64,000 bases of DNA from Antedon mediterranea (lineage: Eukaryota; Echinodermata; Crinoidea; Comatulida; Antedonidae): the NCBI RefSeq assembly GCF_964355755.1, contig NC_092677.1:17952101-18016100 (forward strand), read 5' to 3'. A program made the translations under genes and the position numbers. Below the pieces are notes generated by a model, which worked only from the letters and a program-made list of their open reading frames with translations, was not told the origin of the DNA and searched no databases. Positions 46,731 to 56,786 of this stretch are shown here, in pieces. Positions within the stretch are counted from its first letter, which is position 1. Every line of letters begins with the position of its first letter.

Positions 46731-48179
46731 TAATTCTGACATAGGCGAACACAATGGAAAAATTTTGGGAGAAATCTCTGCCTTGGATACCTACCTGATC
46801 TAACTTAGGTATATCGTGAAATGTAAATTTGATAACATTAGTTTTCACTATTACGGTATTGTTCCATATTTCTATCTTAGGAAGATATTATAAAGGGTTT
46901 TATAATAAAATTGTAGGTATATTTTCAATTGAATTTAAACTGTACGCGGGTCGAAGTAATTTCCGGGTTCACGATAAGTTCACATGTTCACCTTGCAACT
47001 TCCTGGTTTCAACTAAGTTGGCCGTTAGTGGCTATAGCCAATTTAGTTTTTGGTTTATTTTCGGATCGAACCGCGCGTGTGAAGGTACGGTAGTTAAAAA
47101 ATAAAATTATACTGCAAATTAATAAAGAGCAAATTAAATATACGCCATAAAGCATCGGAATATATTGTGGGGAATAGTATTATAAAATTACAGGGAGATC
47201 TGATGATAAGACATTTTGTTTAAAATCGAGTGAAATCCCGATAGCCGAGTTTTATTGAGTAAGCTGGCAGGAATAACTGTTCCGTAAGGACCGGGTGTCT
47301 GCCCATGATGCAAGCCGTCTAAAACGTTTTAGAATAATCACTCCCAAACACCCCCCACCCCCCGCAACAAAAACTATCTAATAAACGCCCATCCATATTT
47401 ATACACACAATGTTGTATTATATTTATAATGATACTATTTGTAGTAGAATTCATCGCACTGTTATCTAAAATTTACCAAGCATTTGTTATTCTTTTTTAC
47501 CACTTTTCATATATCTATTAGAGGATTTTATTTGATTATAAATGTTACCATATTGTTAAAACTAACAAATTAAACATATCCCTTGAATAAGCATCTCCCT
47601 CAAATGAACTCCGCCTCCTCACATCAGCCCTTTAAGGTTCCTACCAAACAATACACACTAGGCCTACTTTAAAATGTTATTAATCATCTAAGACACTGTG
47701 AAACAGAGTAGGTTTAGTTTTACGAATGTCAAGCATTTTCAATAATGGTAACCGACAGAAAACGTACATGGATAACGTTTACCCGAGTCATTATCATTCC
47801 GATAACCATCGTCTACACTTCCTAGAGCTGTATCTTTACATTTGCTTCTCTCCACCCAGGTGTAAAAAATGGATACCAGTTAGATAATCGAGAGCTTATT
47901 TATATTATTTAATAATGAACTATTATTATTATTATATTAGTTATGAATTTCAAACAATTGAACTCTGAAATTAAAACACTGCTCTCTACTTACTGACAAG
48001 AGGGCGATATACAAACAAGTACAAATAGAATATCATCTAGGTCGCGCCCACACATAGTTCTCGAATACACAGTAATTTCAGCGTAAACAAATTTCAAATG
48101 TACGTACCGCAGGAATATAATACATTGTCGTTCAAATACGAATAAATAGACACGATGATTTATGTAGTCAAATAACATT
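46731..48179. other. No gene recognised
   Basis: AT-rich; one C-rich run (ACACCCCCCACCCCCCGC near 47348, G-rich on the minus strand, possible G-quadruplex). Nothing else seen. Confidence 0.5.
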
Positions 48180-48515
48180 AGCACCCTGAGAATTACTTCC
48201 GAAGGAGAAACTTGTCACAAAATGAGTCCATATTTTTGATTTGGACTCATTTAAACAAACCAACGTTGTGTTTAGTATGTAACATTAGGAATAAGGAATA
48301 GGGAAGAGGATGGGTACAAAGAGGAACAATTTTTAAATACATTTTTTATCCACTCAGTAACGAAATATTTTGTTCATTTTTTATAGGCCTATAAATAATA
48401 TACCACTAAATACAGTAAAACATTTGCGACTTAATACTTGGACGTTTGTATTTTGTGTAATTATTAATACAAACGTTGAGAACAACTGCCAGTAATAGTG
48501 TTTACTTGTACATTA
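48180..48515 (+). repeat. Dispersed non-coding repeat, segment R1 copy b
   Basis: Same segment order as 41460-41850. It carries an extra local inverted pair GAGTCCA/TGGACTC around 48225-48250. Confidence 0.8.
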
Positions 48516-48559
48516 TGTGTTTATTTATCTAACTCTCTCTCTCTTCTCTCTCTTTCTTG

Positions 48560-49130
48560 GAATGATCCAAGAAAACATTTATTATAGCCTATATGGCATT
48601 TAACCCAAATAATGTAACAATTATATAAATAACATTAGAGTGCGTTTAAGAATTCTGTTCTACTTTTAAATGAAAAAAATAAATATTTTCCAAGCTTAGT
48701 AGTGAGATCAGTATTAATAGTGGACATAAGATAAATATATTTTAATTTAGATGGGTTATTTGTATAAAATGAAAAAATATATTTAGTTCTAATATCTGAA
48801 TAAAAGGGACAAACTGATGTGAAGTGACATTCAGCTTCAATCGATTGTAAAGAACATAATTTGCATAATCTTTCATTTCTATTAATATGATTCCATCTTC
48901 TTTTTTTTTCAATTTCTAGTTCTAATATTCCTAGTCTTAGTTTAGTCATAATTTTTCTATGTTTGTAATTTGTTATTTTAATTAAGTATTCTTCAATAAT
49001 TCCAAAATAATATTTAATGCGTGTTTAATATTGGAGCTTAGAGTGTAATTTAATATCTTTAAATAATTGTTTGTCTTTCAATATCGGTGAGCCTTTGTTT
49101 AAAAATAAAGGAATGTATATTGTGGACCTG
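48560..49130 (-). mobile_element. LINE ORF2 C-terminal fragment
   Basis: The minus frame reads YLIKITNYKHRKIMTKLRLG, ILELEIEKKRRWNHINRNER and CKLCSLQSIEAECHFTSVC, a Cys-X2-Cys-X9-His-X4-Cys knuckle found at LINE C-termini. The 5' part is missing. Confidence 0.75.
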
Positions 49131-49139
49131 TTGAGCATG

Positions 49140-49650
49140 TCATATGTTACCAAATCACTCTAAATGCTACTCAATGCGGATCACTCACAAAAACAAACCA
49201 ACCGATTTAGGAGGATTGACGACAGTCTCCTGGAAGAAGTAGACCATTACCCCTAACTGGGAGTTGAACTTACCTAAGCTGGAAGGGAAACATCAATCAG
49301 ATTACTATAAAAGCAAATAGAACTCTTGTGGCCTCCTTAAGCGAAATCTCAGTAACTGTGACAGGGAGACTAAAGTGGTGGTATATAAGGCACTCGCCCA
49401 TTGTTAGAGTACTGCCAGACAATATGGGATACTCACCATCAAACGAACATCGACTCTCTCAACACAATTTAAAGACGAGCAGCGAGATTTGTCTTTAATG
49501 ACTATTCCAGAGCTTCAAGTGTCACCAACATGATAAACCAACTCAACTGGGACTTGCTAAAGTCAAGAGGTACCAAAGCCCGCCTATGCACTATATTTAT
49601 AAAAAAAAAACCAACAGCTTGATTCCCAGCAACATATCACATTTACTCCA
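49140..49650 (+). mobile_element. Degraded Jockey/CR1-group LINE fragment
   Basis: Plus frames with several shifts give MRITHKNKPTDLGG, SNCDRETKVVVYKALAH, RRAARFVFNDYSRASSVTNM and INQLNWDLLKSRGTKARLC, the end of a Jockey-superfamily RT ORF. It faces away from its LINE neighbours on both sides. Confidence 0.7.
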
Positions 49651-49689
49651 AAATCAGCCGAATGAAACCACAGTCTTCAACAAGATTAA

Positions 49690-49965
49690 CCAGACAGTCC
49701 GCGGGCAATTTCATCTACAAAAGGAGCCAGACGAACAACAACAACTAGGCCTACTGCCTTATCAGCTTGCTGGCAATTCCTTATACCGTTTGAGTCAACT
49801 CCTAAATATTTAAAAGATTTAACAATGTCAATTGTGTTTCCATTGTAATTCCGTTTTTCAAATTTCTTAAGATTACTACCATTTTTAAACACTACAATAT
49901 TACTTTTGTTAACATTGACAGTGACATCCTATCTTTTACAATAAGCAGACAACTTATTTAAATAA
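49690..49965 (-). mobile_element. LINE RT fragment
   Basis: The minus frame reads VNVNKSNIVVFKNGSNLKKF, EKRNYNGNTIDIVKSFKYLG, the thumb-side motif after the RT catalytic block of several non-LTR clades. Confidence 0.65.
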
Positions 49966-49974
49966 TGTTGTCAA

Positions 49975-51115
49975 CCAAAATAATATAAGGTCATTCCGTC
50001 TGGTGCTGTTTTCAGTGCTTTTTCTTCCAAATCTTCCAGACACCAATTTGCAACAATAGGGCTGATGGGACTGCCCATGGCAATACCGCCAATCTGTTTA
50101 TATATTTTTTCTTGGAAGCTGAAATAAGTGGTATTAATGACAAGTGATAGTAAATCTATTATATCTGAGATCAGTTCCTCAACTAGTTGTTTTGAATTGT
50201 CGACGTGGTGGCAAGAGGTGCCTACCAATGGAGAGGAGTTTCAGTTAATTTTTTACCCAAGTTATATTAGATGTTGTTTATGCAATCCATAATAGGTCGT
50301 AGTGGGACATCAGGTTTGTGGATTTTGGGTAAACAGTATAACCTTGGTGTGATTTCTTCAGTTGGGAATGTAAGTAGCTTATTCTTTATTGCTAATTTTT
50401 GTCTCACCTAGAAGCCGTTTTAATATTTTAACATACTGTGTTTTGTATCTTTTGGTAGGGTTGTGGTTTAAGGCCTGGTATACCTTATCATCATTAAGCA
50501 TCTCTTTGACTTTTTGTATGTAATCAGCATTGTTTAGAGTAACTTTTGCCCTTCTCTTGTCGGCTGGTAGGATTAATATGTCCTTGTCTTTCTTTAAGGG
50601 ATCTAAAGCAATGTGTTGATCTTCTGTAATGTTACTAGGTGGGAGTTTTACGGAGCTTATGATAGAGGCCATTTTACTTCGTAGCGCACCACGGTCGTTT
50701 GGTCCCACTAAGTACGCTGCTTTTCCACTAGCTACGATCAGGTCTTCTATAGGCTTAATCGTTGGGGTGACGGCAAAATTTAGGCCTTTCTCCAGTAACG
50801 AATTTCATGTGAATTTAAGTTTCTGTTACTGAGATTAATTACCCATTTTTGTTTTAATTAGTTACCTGTTAGATCTCCTTCTTGTGTTAGGTTGTCTTTT
50901 AGTAATTGTGTTTTTACTTTCCATGTATCCAGTTTTTTGAGTTGTTGATCCCTTGTGCGTTTGAATTCGGTTTCTTTGTAGTTGTTTTGTGATTCCGTGT
51001 TGTGCTTAGCATCCCTCTGTCGTCCACAAGCTCTTCCAAATTTTTTAATATCCTTGCTGACGTTTGTGATTCTTTCGTTTAAGAGTAGTTTTTCTGCATT
51101 TAGGTAAACCTGAAA
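49975..51115 (-). mobile_element. Penelope-like element, RT region, frameshifted
   Basis: Minus order: KWVINLSNRNL, LNFAVTPTIKPIEDLIVASG (after a shift), DKDILILPADKRRAKVTL, PKIHKPDVPLRPIMDC, LVGTSCHHVDNSKQLVEELI and IYKQIGGIAMGSPISPIVAN plus WCLEDLEEKAL. The (N)LSNR, LPADK, PKIHKPD-PLRPI and GxaMGSPlSP blocks identify the Penelope RT. It is broken by stops and frameshifts and ends at 49975; no GIY-YIG endonuclease was seen. Confidence 0.9.
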
Positions 51116-51386
51116 GTTCTATAGATGGCGGTATACCAAATACGATATATCATGGTAACAATTTCAAGTCACATGGACTAACTCATGATTAAGCTGAGTC
51201 GTTGACCAGCGAAAGCTAGAGTAGTAAATTTTACAAAATTTATTTGCCTTTGGATCATCAAAAAGAAAAATTATTTGAATGGAATTAATAACGATTAAAA
51301 TTTGAACCCTTTTCTAAAACCAGCTTGTTCTTGATGTAAAATGTTATTTTCTTCTCCCCAAAATTGTAATCTCTTATTGTAGGAAA

Positions 51387-51455
51387 CAAGGCCATACATA
51401 TACATGGCTGCAGTCGCGTGCTCAATTTAGTATTTACCGACCAACCGACTAAAAC
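51387..51455 (+). repeat. Dispersed (GACC)n-bearing repeat, copy 3
   Basis: CAAGGCCATACATATACATG, GCTGCAGTCGCGTGCTCA and a short ACCGACCAACCGAC run, matching copies at 6841 and 13015. Confidence 0.65.
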
Positions 51456-51900
51456 GACATCCTGTAAAAAGCCACCCAACAATGGACTATACCATTTCAA
51501 AAAGGGGGTGTCATATAATGAACTTGTATTTAATTGTGCGTTATTAATAGGAATGTAGCATGGGTAATCATTGTTTGGTGTTTGGAATTACAACATTTTA
51601 TTTTATAAATGTAAATTTGGAATTCTTAGGACTTACACAAGAATAATAATCAATATTTTAAATAAAACATTTATTTGTTTACTATTACTCTACATTTGGT
51701 TAAATATCACATACTCATATATACACTGAATAAGTATTGGACTTTATAACCATTTTGTCAAATTAAAAACATTACATTATTAAATTTAATAAATAAATGA
51801 AATACACTGAAGTATATCAGTTTACCAGAAATAAAGATTGTTTTATATTTGATTTCATAAAGTTTATTGAATCTAGGCCTATAGGCCTATATAAATTTAT

Positions 51901-52250
51901 GTAAGGGCAAAATTCGGTAAATCGCGCGTTATTTCTAGAATGTTTACTCGATGGTATATAAAGTTGGTTCGTACTTTCGGTACAGATTTTAACCATCTGA
52001 TGTAACCCTGTTTACTAATTAAATTAAGTTCGATAATTAGTTATTATATTATTTAGGTGCCCCAAATATGATTGTTTTCCGATCGTGGTAAACACTGTCT
52101 AATGGATGTCCACCTTGAAAAATACCCGCACACAATTGTGCGAGGATGCTTCGCATTGTCCTATCTCCTCCTACGATAATTGTTTTTTAATGGCTGAAAA
52201 CCAGTTGAACAGCTCGAGTACAGCATCATAATGTTGAAGACCATCTAGTT
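51901..52250 (-). repeat. Dispersed non-coding repeat, segment R3 copy b (inverted)
   Basis: Reverse complement of 43017-43355 with about 80% visible identity, so the two copies could form a long inverted pair. Confidence 0.8.
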
Positions 52251-52634
52251 TACTGAAATTCATGACAACAATGTTTAATATGCATAAATAGGTCTAGCAT
52301 AGTTAGTAAGTAGGCCCTACCCCCACCGTTCACGTACAATACATACAATCGGCCTAGAAATTATTTATTTACGATGTCTATTTAGGAATTAGCTTTGTTT
52401 AAAAAATCAGTTCCCCGTCAAGTCTATATATTGAAGAATATAAAATCATCTACACATACACCACAAGGATATTTTATTATCCATTTTGTGGTTAAAAATC
52501 AATAGTTTACAAAATAAAGGAAAATTGTGGCGTGCGTGCAAATAGCAGAAGTGTCAGCCTTTTCGTAAGGTCGTGCATGCCTTTGTGGTGGATCGAGTGT
52601 GGGTTGGACGGTCTAGGCTAGCTTTCGAAATAGT

Positions 52635-52747
52635 CCTGCAGGTTCATATAGAACATCATGATAAACAAACTCACGATAATTTCTGAATGATAGGTAGGTT
52701 CACATTCAGAAGTTTCTTTATCATGATGTTCTATACGAACCTGCAGG
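52635..52747. repeat. 113-bp hairpin with 31-bp arms
   Basis: Arms 52635-52665 and 52717-52747 are complementary with one mismatch; each ends in CCTGCAGG. A second nested pair TTCTGAATG/CATTCAGAA (52681-52689 and 52703-52711) extends the stem toward a 13-nt loop. Confidence 0.9.
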
Positions 52748-52884
52748 ATTAACGCGGTTCACATGATGATTATTTATCGTGACGTCCCTGTTCATACATC
52801 GATGAGCATCCTTACCGAAGAGTAGATCGAGTCCGAAACGAACCGATCGAGGAACTACAGTACGGAAACAAAACTCGCCATATT

Positions 52885-54760
52885 AATAATAATTTATTTG
52901 GAGTTTACACTTTTACAACAGTGGCACTCGACCAAGTGGAAGGTGCATCCATAAGAAATAAAAAAAAAAAAAAAATTATGATATAGTAAATTACAATTAC
53001 AATAAAAAAGTCGATGTAGGTCAACATGTCAAAACAATTCGACTACAGTAACTACAATACAATAGATAATATCACTACAGCAGCAGGAAACCCACTGACA
53101 CATAAAATACAAAACTACAAGAAATAAACATAGGATAAATTAGGAATTGTACAATATAAAATGAATTGGGCAACAACAATGTAGACCTATCCCTACAATG
53201 AGATAGATATCAATCATTTGGTTTAATTGATATGAGCATTACTTGCTCAGAACAACACATCTGTGTGCCCATGCTCTTTTAACATAGTGCTTACAATAAC
53301 GATCAAAGACATTTGATATGGAATCGACGTCATACATATAATAGTAGTTATCAGTTCCACCTAATACAAGATTTAATTTGGTGTTCAGGTCACCAGAGAT
53401 AAAATCTTCCCATCATCTAAATGATTGACATTGATTAACATATATTCTAATTTGGTATATTCTTCAATCCTTATGCCATTGAGTTGGTTACATGTGAATA
53501 GAAAATGTGTAATGTCTTCTAAACCATTCTTACACATTTTACAGATACCATCATAATCAGGAAGCCACTTACAACTCCTGTGACCTAAAGGAAGGGTGTT
53601 AGAACGCAGTTTGAATATCGAGGCTAGCACCTAGAAAGTCTGTACAATCCAATAGAAATTTTTCAACGCATGGATTAGACTTAACAAGATAGTATGTCTG
53701 AAGTGACGACTTTTTTAGCATTTCATATTTCCAAAATGCAATGTTTGTGTCATGCATCACCTCTTTAAATCTCTTAACCCACTGACTATCAGGGTCATTG
53801 CCAAGGTAGGAAATTTTGAAAATCGAATCGATGTCCACATTAATAGACACACACACGTCTTAGCAAAACTGGGGATCAGTTTATAGCGTGGTTCTACATT
53901 TGTAAGCATAACATTAGGCCAACGGTGTTTATCCATGTTCATTACATGGCTCAGATATATCTTGAATAACTTTAATTGGAACCCACCCTAAATCCCCATA
54001 CAAGGCCTCTTTAGGTGTATTTCTACTAGCTTTTAAAATGAACCGCGCCATTTGTAATTGAAGTGACTCAATTTTATCAATATCTTTCCTGCTTTGGCTG
54101 ACCCACACTGAACAAGCATAATTTATTGTAGGAAGAGTAATTGTTTTCCATAAAATGTCACCATAGAGAATTCTACTAAAATTATCAAATCGGTCTATAA
54201 TTGACTTAATATAAGCAATGACTTTATTACCTTTATTGATGGTTTGGTCGATGTGAAATGATCTGAGATATTTATTGATATGTAAGTACCAAGATATTTA
54301 TAGGTTTCAACCTCAGAAATATATTGATCGCCAAATTTCCACATCTTATTGTTCACGCGTTGTCCAACAATAAGGACCTTCGACTTTTCATGATTAAAAT
54401 TGAATTTCCATGACTTTGCAAATTTAGATGCTAGATTGAGCATCTCACTCAGATAATTTTCATTGTTTGCCATAAGTACAACGTCGTCTGCCCAAAAAAG
54501 GCTCCCCATACATACATTATAAATACGAACACCTAGATCATGTTTTTTGAGTAATTTGGTAAACTCGTGCATAAGAATACAAAACAAAGTCGGTGATAAA
54601 ACACATCCCTGTTTAACTCCTCCATCAATATTAAAGAATTCGGTGTCTATTTTAGCAAATCTTACTTTACCTTGCACATCGTGATATAAACTATCGATTA
54701 ATTTCCATAGACGACCTCTAAAATCCCAATATTCCATATTGTGATGTCTTGCACAAAATC
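52885..54760 (-). mobile_element. 5'-truncated non-LTR retrotransposon, clade uncertain
   Basis: Minus frame 54737-54195: RGRLWKLIDSLYHDVQGKVR, DGGVKQGCVLSPTLFCILMH, GSLFWADDVVLMANNENYLS (near 54495), NHEKSKVLIVGQR and VETYKYLGTYIS. After frameshifts, 53942-53385 has SIFKISYLGNDPDSQWVKRF and CKMCKNGLEDITHFLFTC (Cys-X2-Cys-X8-His-X4-Cys). The 3' end near 52885 is ATTATTATTAATATGG-like. Truncation falls inside the RT domain. Confidence 0.85.
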
Positions 54761-54965
54761 GCGAATATCTAGACTTTCTTGCCCGAAACTACGATTACTT
54801 TTATTTTACTTTCACGATTTAAATCCTGTGATTTGAAAAACGTTCTTGGTACCATTTGTAAAGCTAAACACATGTTTAAATTTGAAGGTTTGCATGCCGA
54901 AATCAAATTTGTGGTATTTTTATGTACCCGAATATGAGCACTGTTTCTATAATTTACAGTATGAT

Positions 54966-54987
54966 TTATATATATATATATATATAA
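54966..54987. repeat. (TA)n microsatellite
   Basis: About ten TA units; a second run lies at 55150-55168. Together they bracket the Penelope/retrozyme-like segment. Confidence 0.9.
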
Positions 54988-55110
54988 ATCCAAAGGCAAA
55001 TTACTGAAAAAAATGACAAATGCTGTGGGTATCAGTGGCTGGATCTCAATGGAGATACAAAAATAAAAAGCGAAAAGCTAAATCAAAACGATAAAGTAAA
55101 CAGCCAAAAA

Positions 55111-55150
55111 AGTTAGCAGAGCTTTCGGGCAACACTAGCCCTTCATCAGT
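55111..55150 (-). ncRNA. Second hammerhead-like motif, stem I lost
   Basis: Minus strand CUGAUGA (55149-55143), an extra A, stem II GGGC-UAGUGUU-GCCC, GAA, stem III AGC-UCU-GCU, then A17. The core is complete apart from the bulged A, but upstream sequence is (TA)n and cannot pair with the downstream ACUUUUUU, so stem I is missing and activity is unlikely. Confidence 0.6.
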
Positions 55151-55301
55151 ATATATATATATATATATCCGGTGAACTAAAAACATAACCCCTACCCCAC
55201 AAATGTACGATAAATAATGAAACTGATTGTTTTGTTAAGTTGTGTACATATTTATAGCTATAAATAAATAAAATAACAGCAGAAAACTTGGTTACTTCAT
55301 T

Positions 55302-55374
55302 GTTTTAATCGCTACAAATCTGTTTCGTATGACCAGCATGTAGCTGGCCGCACTCGTCAGGCGAAATATAAAAC
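55302..55374 (-). ncRNA. Type I hammerhead ribozyme, apparently intact
   Basis: Minus strand 5' to 3'. Stem I 5' strand GUUUUA-(UAUU)-UCGC (55374-55361). Core CUGACGA (55360-55354). Stem II GUGCGGCCAGC / GCUGGUCAUAC, 11 pairs with one mismatch, loop UACAU. Then GAA. Stem III ACA-GAUU-UGU with the A15.1-U16.1 pair, cleavage nucleotide A17 (55313), then stem I 3' strand GCGA-(U)-UAAAAC (55312-55302). All invariant core bases (C3 U4 G5 A6 G8 A9, G12 A13 A14) are present. A 3-bp stem III and a stem I internal loop are typical of hammerheads in Penelope-like elements. Predicted self-cleavage lies between 55313 and 55312. Confidence 0.85.
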
Positions 55375-55450
55375 ATAAGTGACACAGTTATATCACAGAG
55401 CTTAATTGAAGTGAGTCATCAGGAAGTCTTATATAATAGCCTATTGTTTT

Positions 55451-56576
55451 ATAGCTATTTATAGCTATATATATGTATCTAAAAATGGTTATATAAATCC
55501 GAATTTATATACCTGTCATATATGAATCATTTTAGCCAATTTTATTGGCATATTTAGAAGATATTGACATGTTTGTAGATTCCCGAATTTTTCCATTTTC
55601 AAAAAAGATGTTACCTTTTGACCTTTTGTAATGTCATTAATTATTTAATTACCACATATTTTATATAAATTGTAGAGCAGACAATATTCTATACATTGAT
55701 ACCAAGAATGAATGATTTGTCTCAAGGAAAACTGTATTTATTGCTATTTGTATTACCCCCTACCCCAAAATTGGTAACAAATCTGAAATTAAATCGTTTT
55801 TTAAAATCCGTTAAAAACCCATCTCGGGAAAGAGGATATTTGATGTCAACATCTATTTTGTAGTTCAGCGGTACATAAAATACTAAAATGTAGGGATGTG
55901 GTGGGGTGCAGGGGGACCCCTCCCAGCCCATGGACTAGAATATTAGTGCTGAAAAGAACTGTTTAGTTTCTCAACGTTTCGATAAATATTCTTTGATCGT
56001 CCTCACCATACGTGGTGTACCGCAAACTTTATATCAAAACCAACAAAGCTAAAATCGTTATGATTACATATCAATCAGATCACAGGCTTACGTAGTTTCA
56101 ATCAGCTTAGTAAAAACATTAAAATTGGCTAAAAACGCTGGCGGTAACAATTTCTAACGGGGAAAATCTCTATTTTGAAATATCAAAATAAGACAGCTAT
56201 ATTGTCAAATTAATAAATAATAAATTTCAAATCCGTCTTCTCGTGATTGTGCACAGATTAGTTCTACTTGAATGCGTGCATTATACAGATTAATTCACCA
56301 TTGAGTCCGTGACAACAAACTTTGGTAGAGCTTTTGACAAAAATAGTCACCATACAAAAGATTAATTGAATTGGAAATTTGACATTTGAGGTTTAAAAGC
56401 ACCACCCAAAACTATTAGTTCTGACATTTTACAGTTTTCTACCATAAAACGGACGATGTAAGTATCCTATAGTTTGAACAACATAATGTTCTATATTATG
56501 TTTGTAAATGAATTTTACATTTTTAATAATAATTTTGAGTAGTGGGTAAAAATATGTCTTTCTGTACACTTTTCTA
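55451..56576. other. Upstream region of the CBM2 gene
   Basis: AT-rich; no clear TATA or initiator was assigned. The 5' UTR of the plus-strand gene presumably lies at the right end. Confidence 0.4.
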
Positions 56577-56786
56577 ATGTTAAAGAAAATGGAAATACCA
56601 AGAAGGAATTTGATACTGTTGCTGTCAATGGTACTTGTAGTTGCTCATAGTCAAGACATGCGAACAAATATTATTGACGTATACGGAGACTCGTTTAAAA
56701 GTGGTATTTCTATCGATATAACAGAGAGGATTAGGTACAGTTGGACAATGTATCTTATATTTGACGAACCTGTTTTTAAATTACAG
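56577..56786 (+). CDS. CBM2 gene exon 1 (signal peptide and first half of module 1)
   Basis: 70 codons ending KLQ, donor CAG|GTAAGT at 56787. Followed by a 6.3-kb transposon-laden intron. Confidence 0.8.

Larger units (their letters stand above)
54990..55450 (-). mobile_element. Penelope/retrozyme-like terminal sequence
   Basis: Contains two hammerhead-type motifs on the minus strand whose cleavage sites are about 199 bp apart. Penelope-like elements and the small retrozymes related to them carry hammerheads in their terminal repeats, so this is best read as a terminal or non-autonomous copy. No RT ORF is attached; the nearest Penelope RT fragment (49975-51115) has the same orientation but is 4 kb away. 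Confidence 0.6.
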
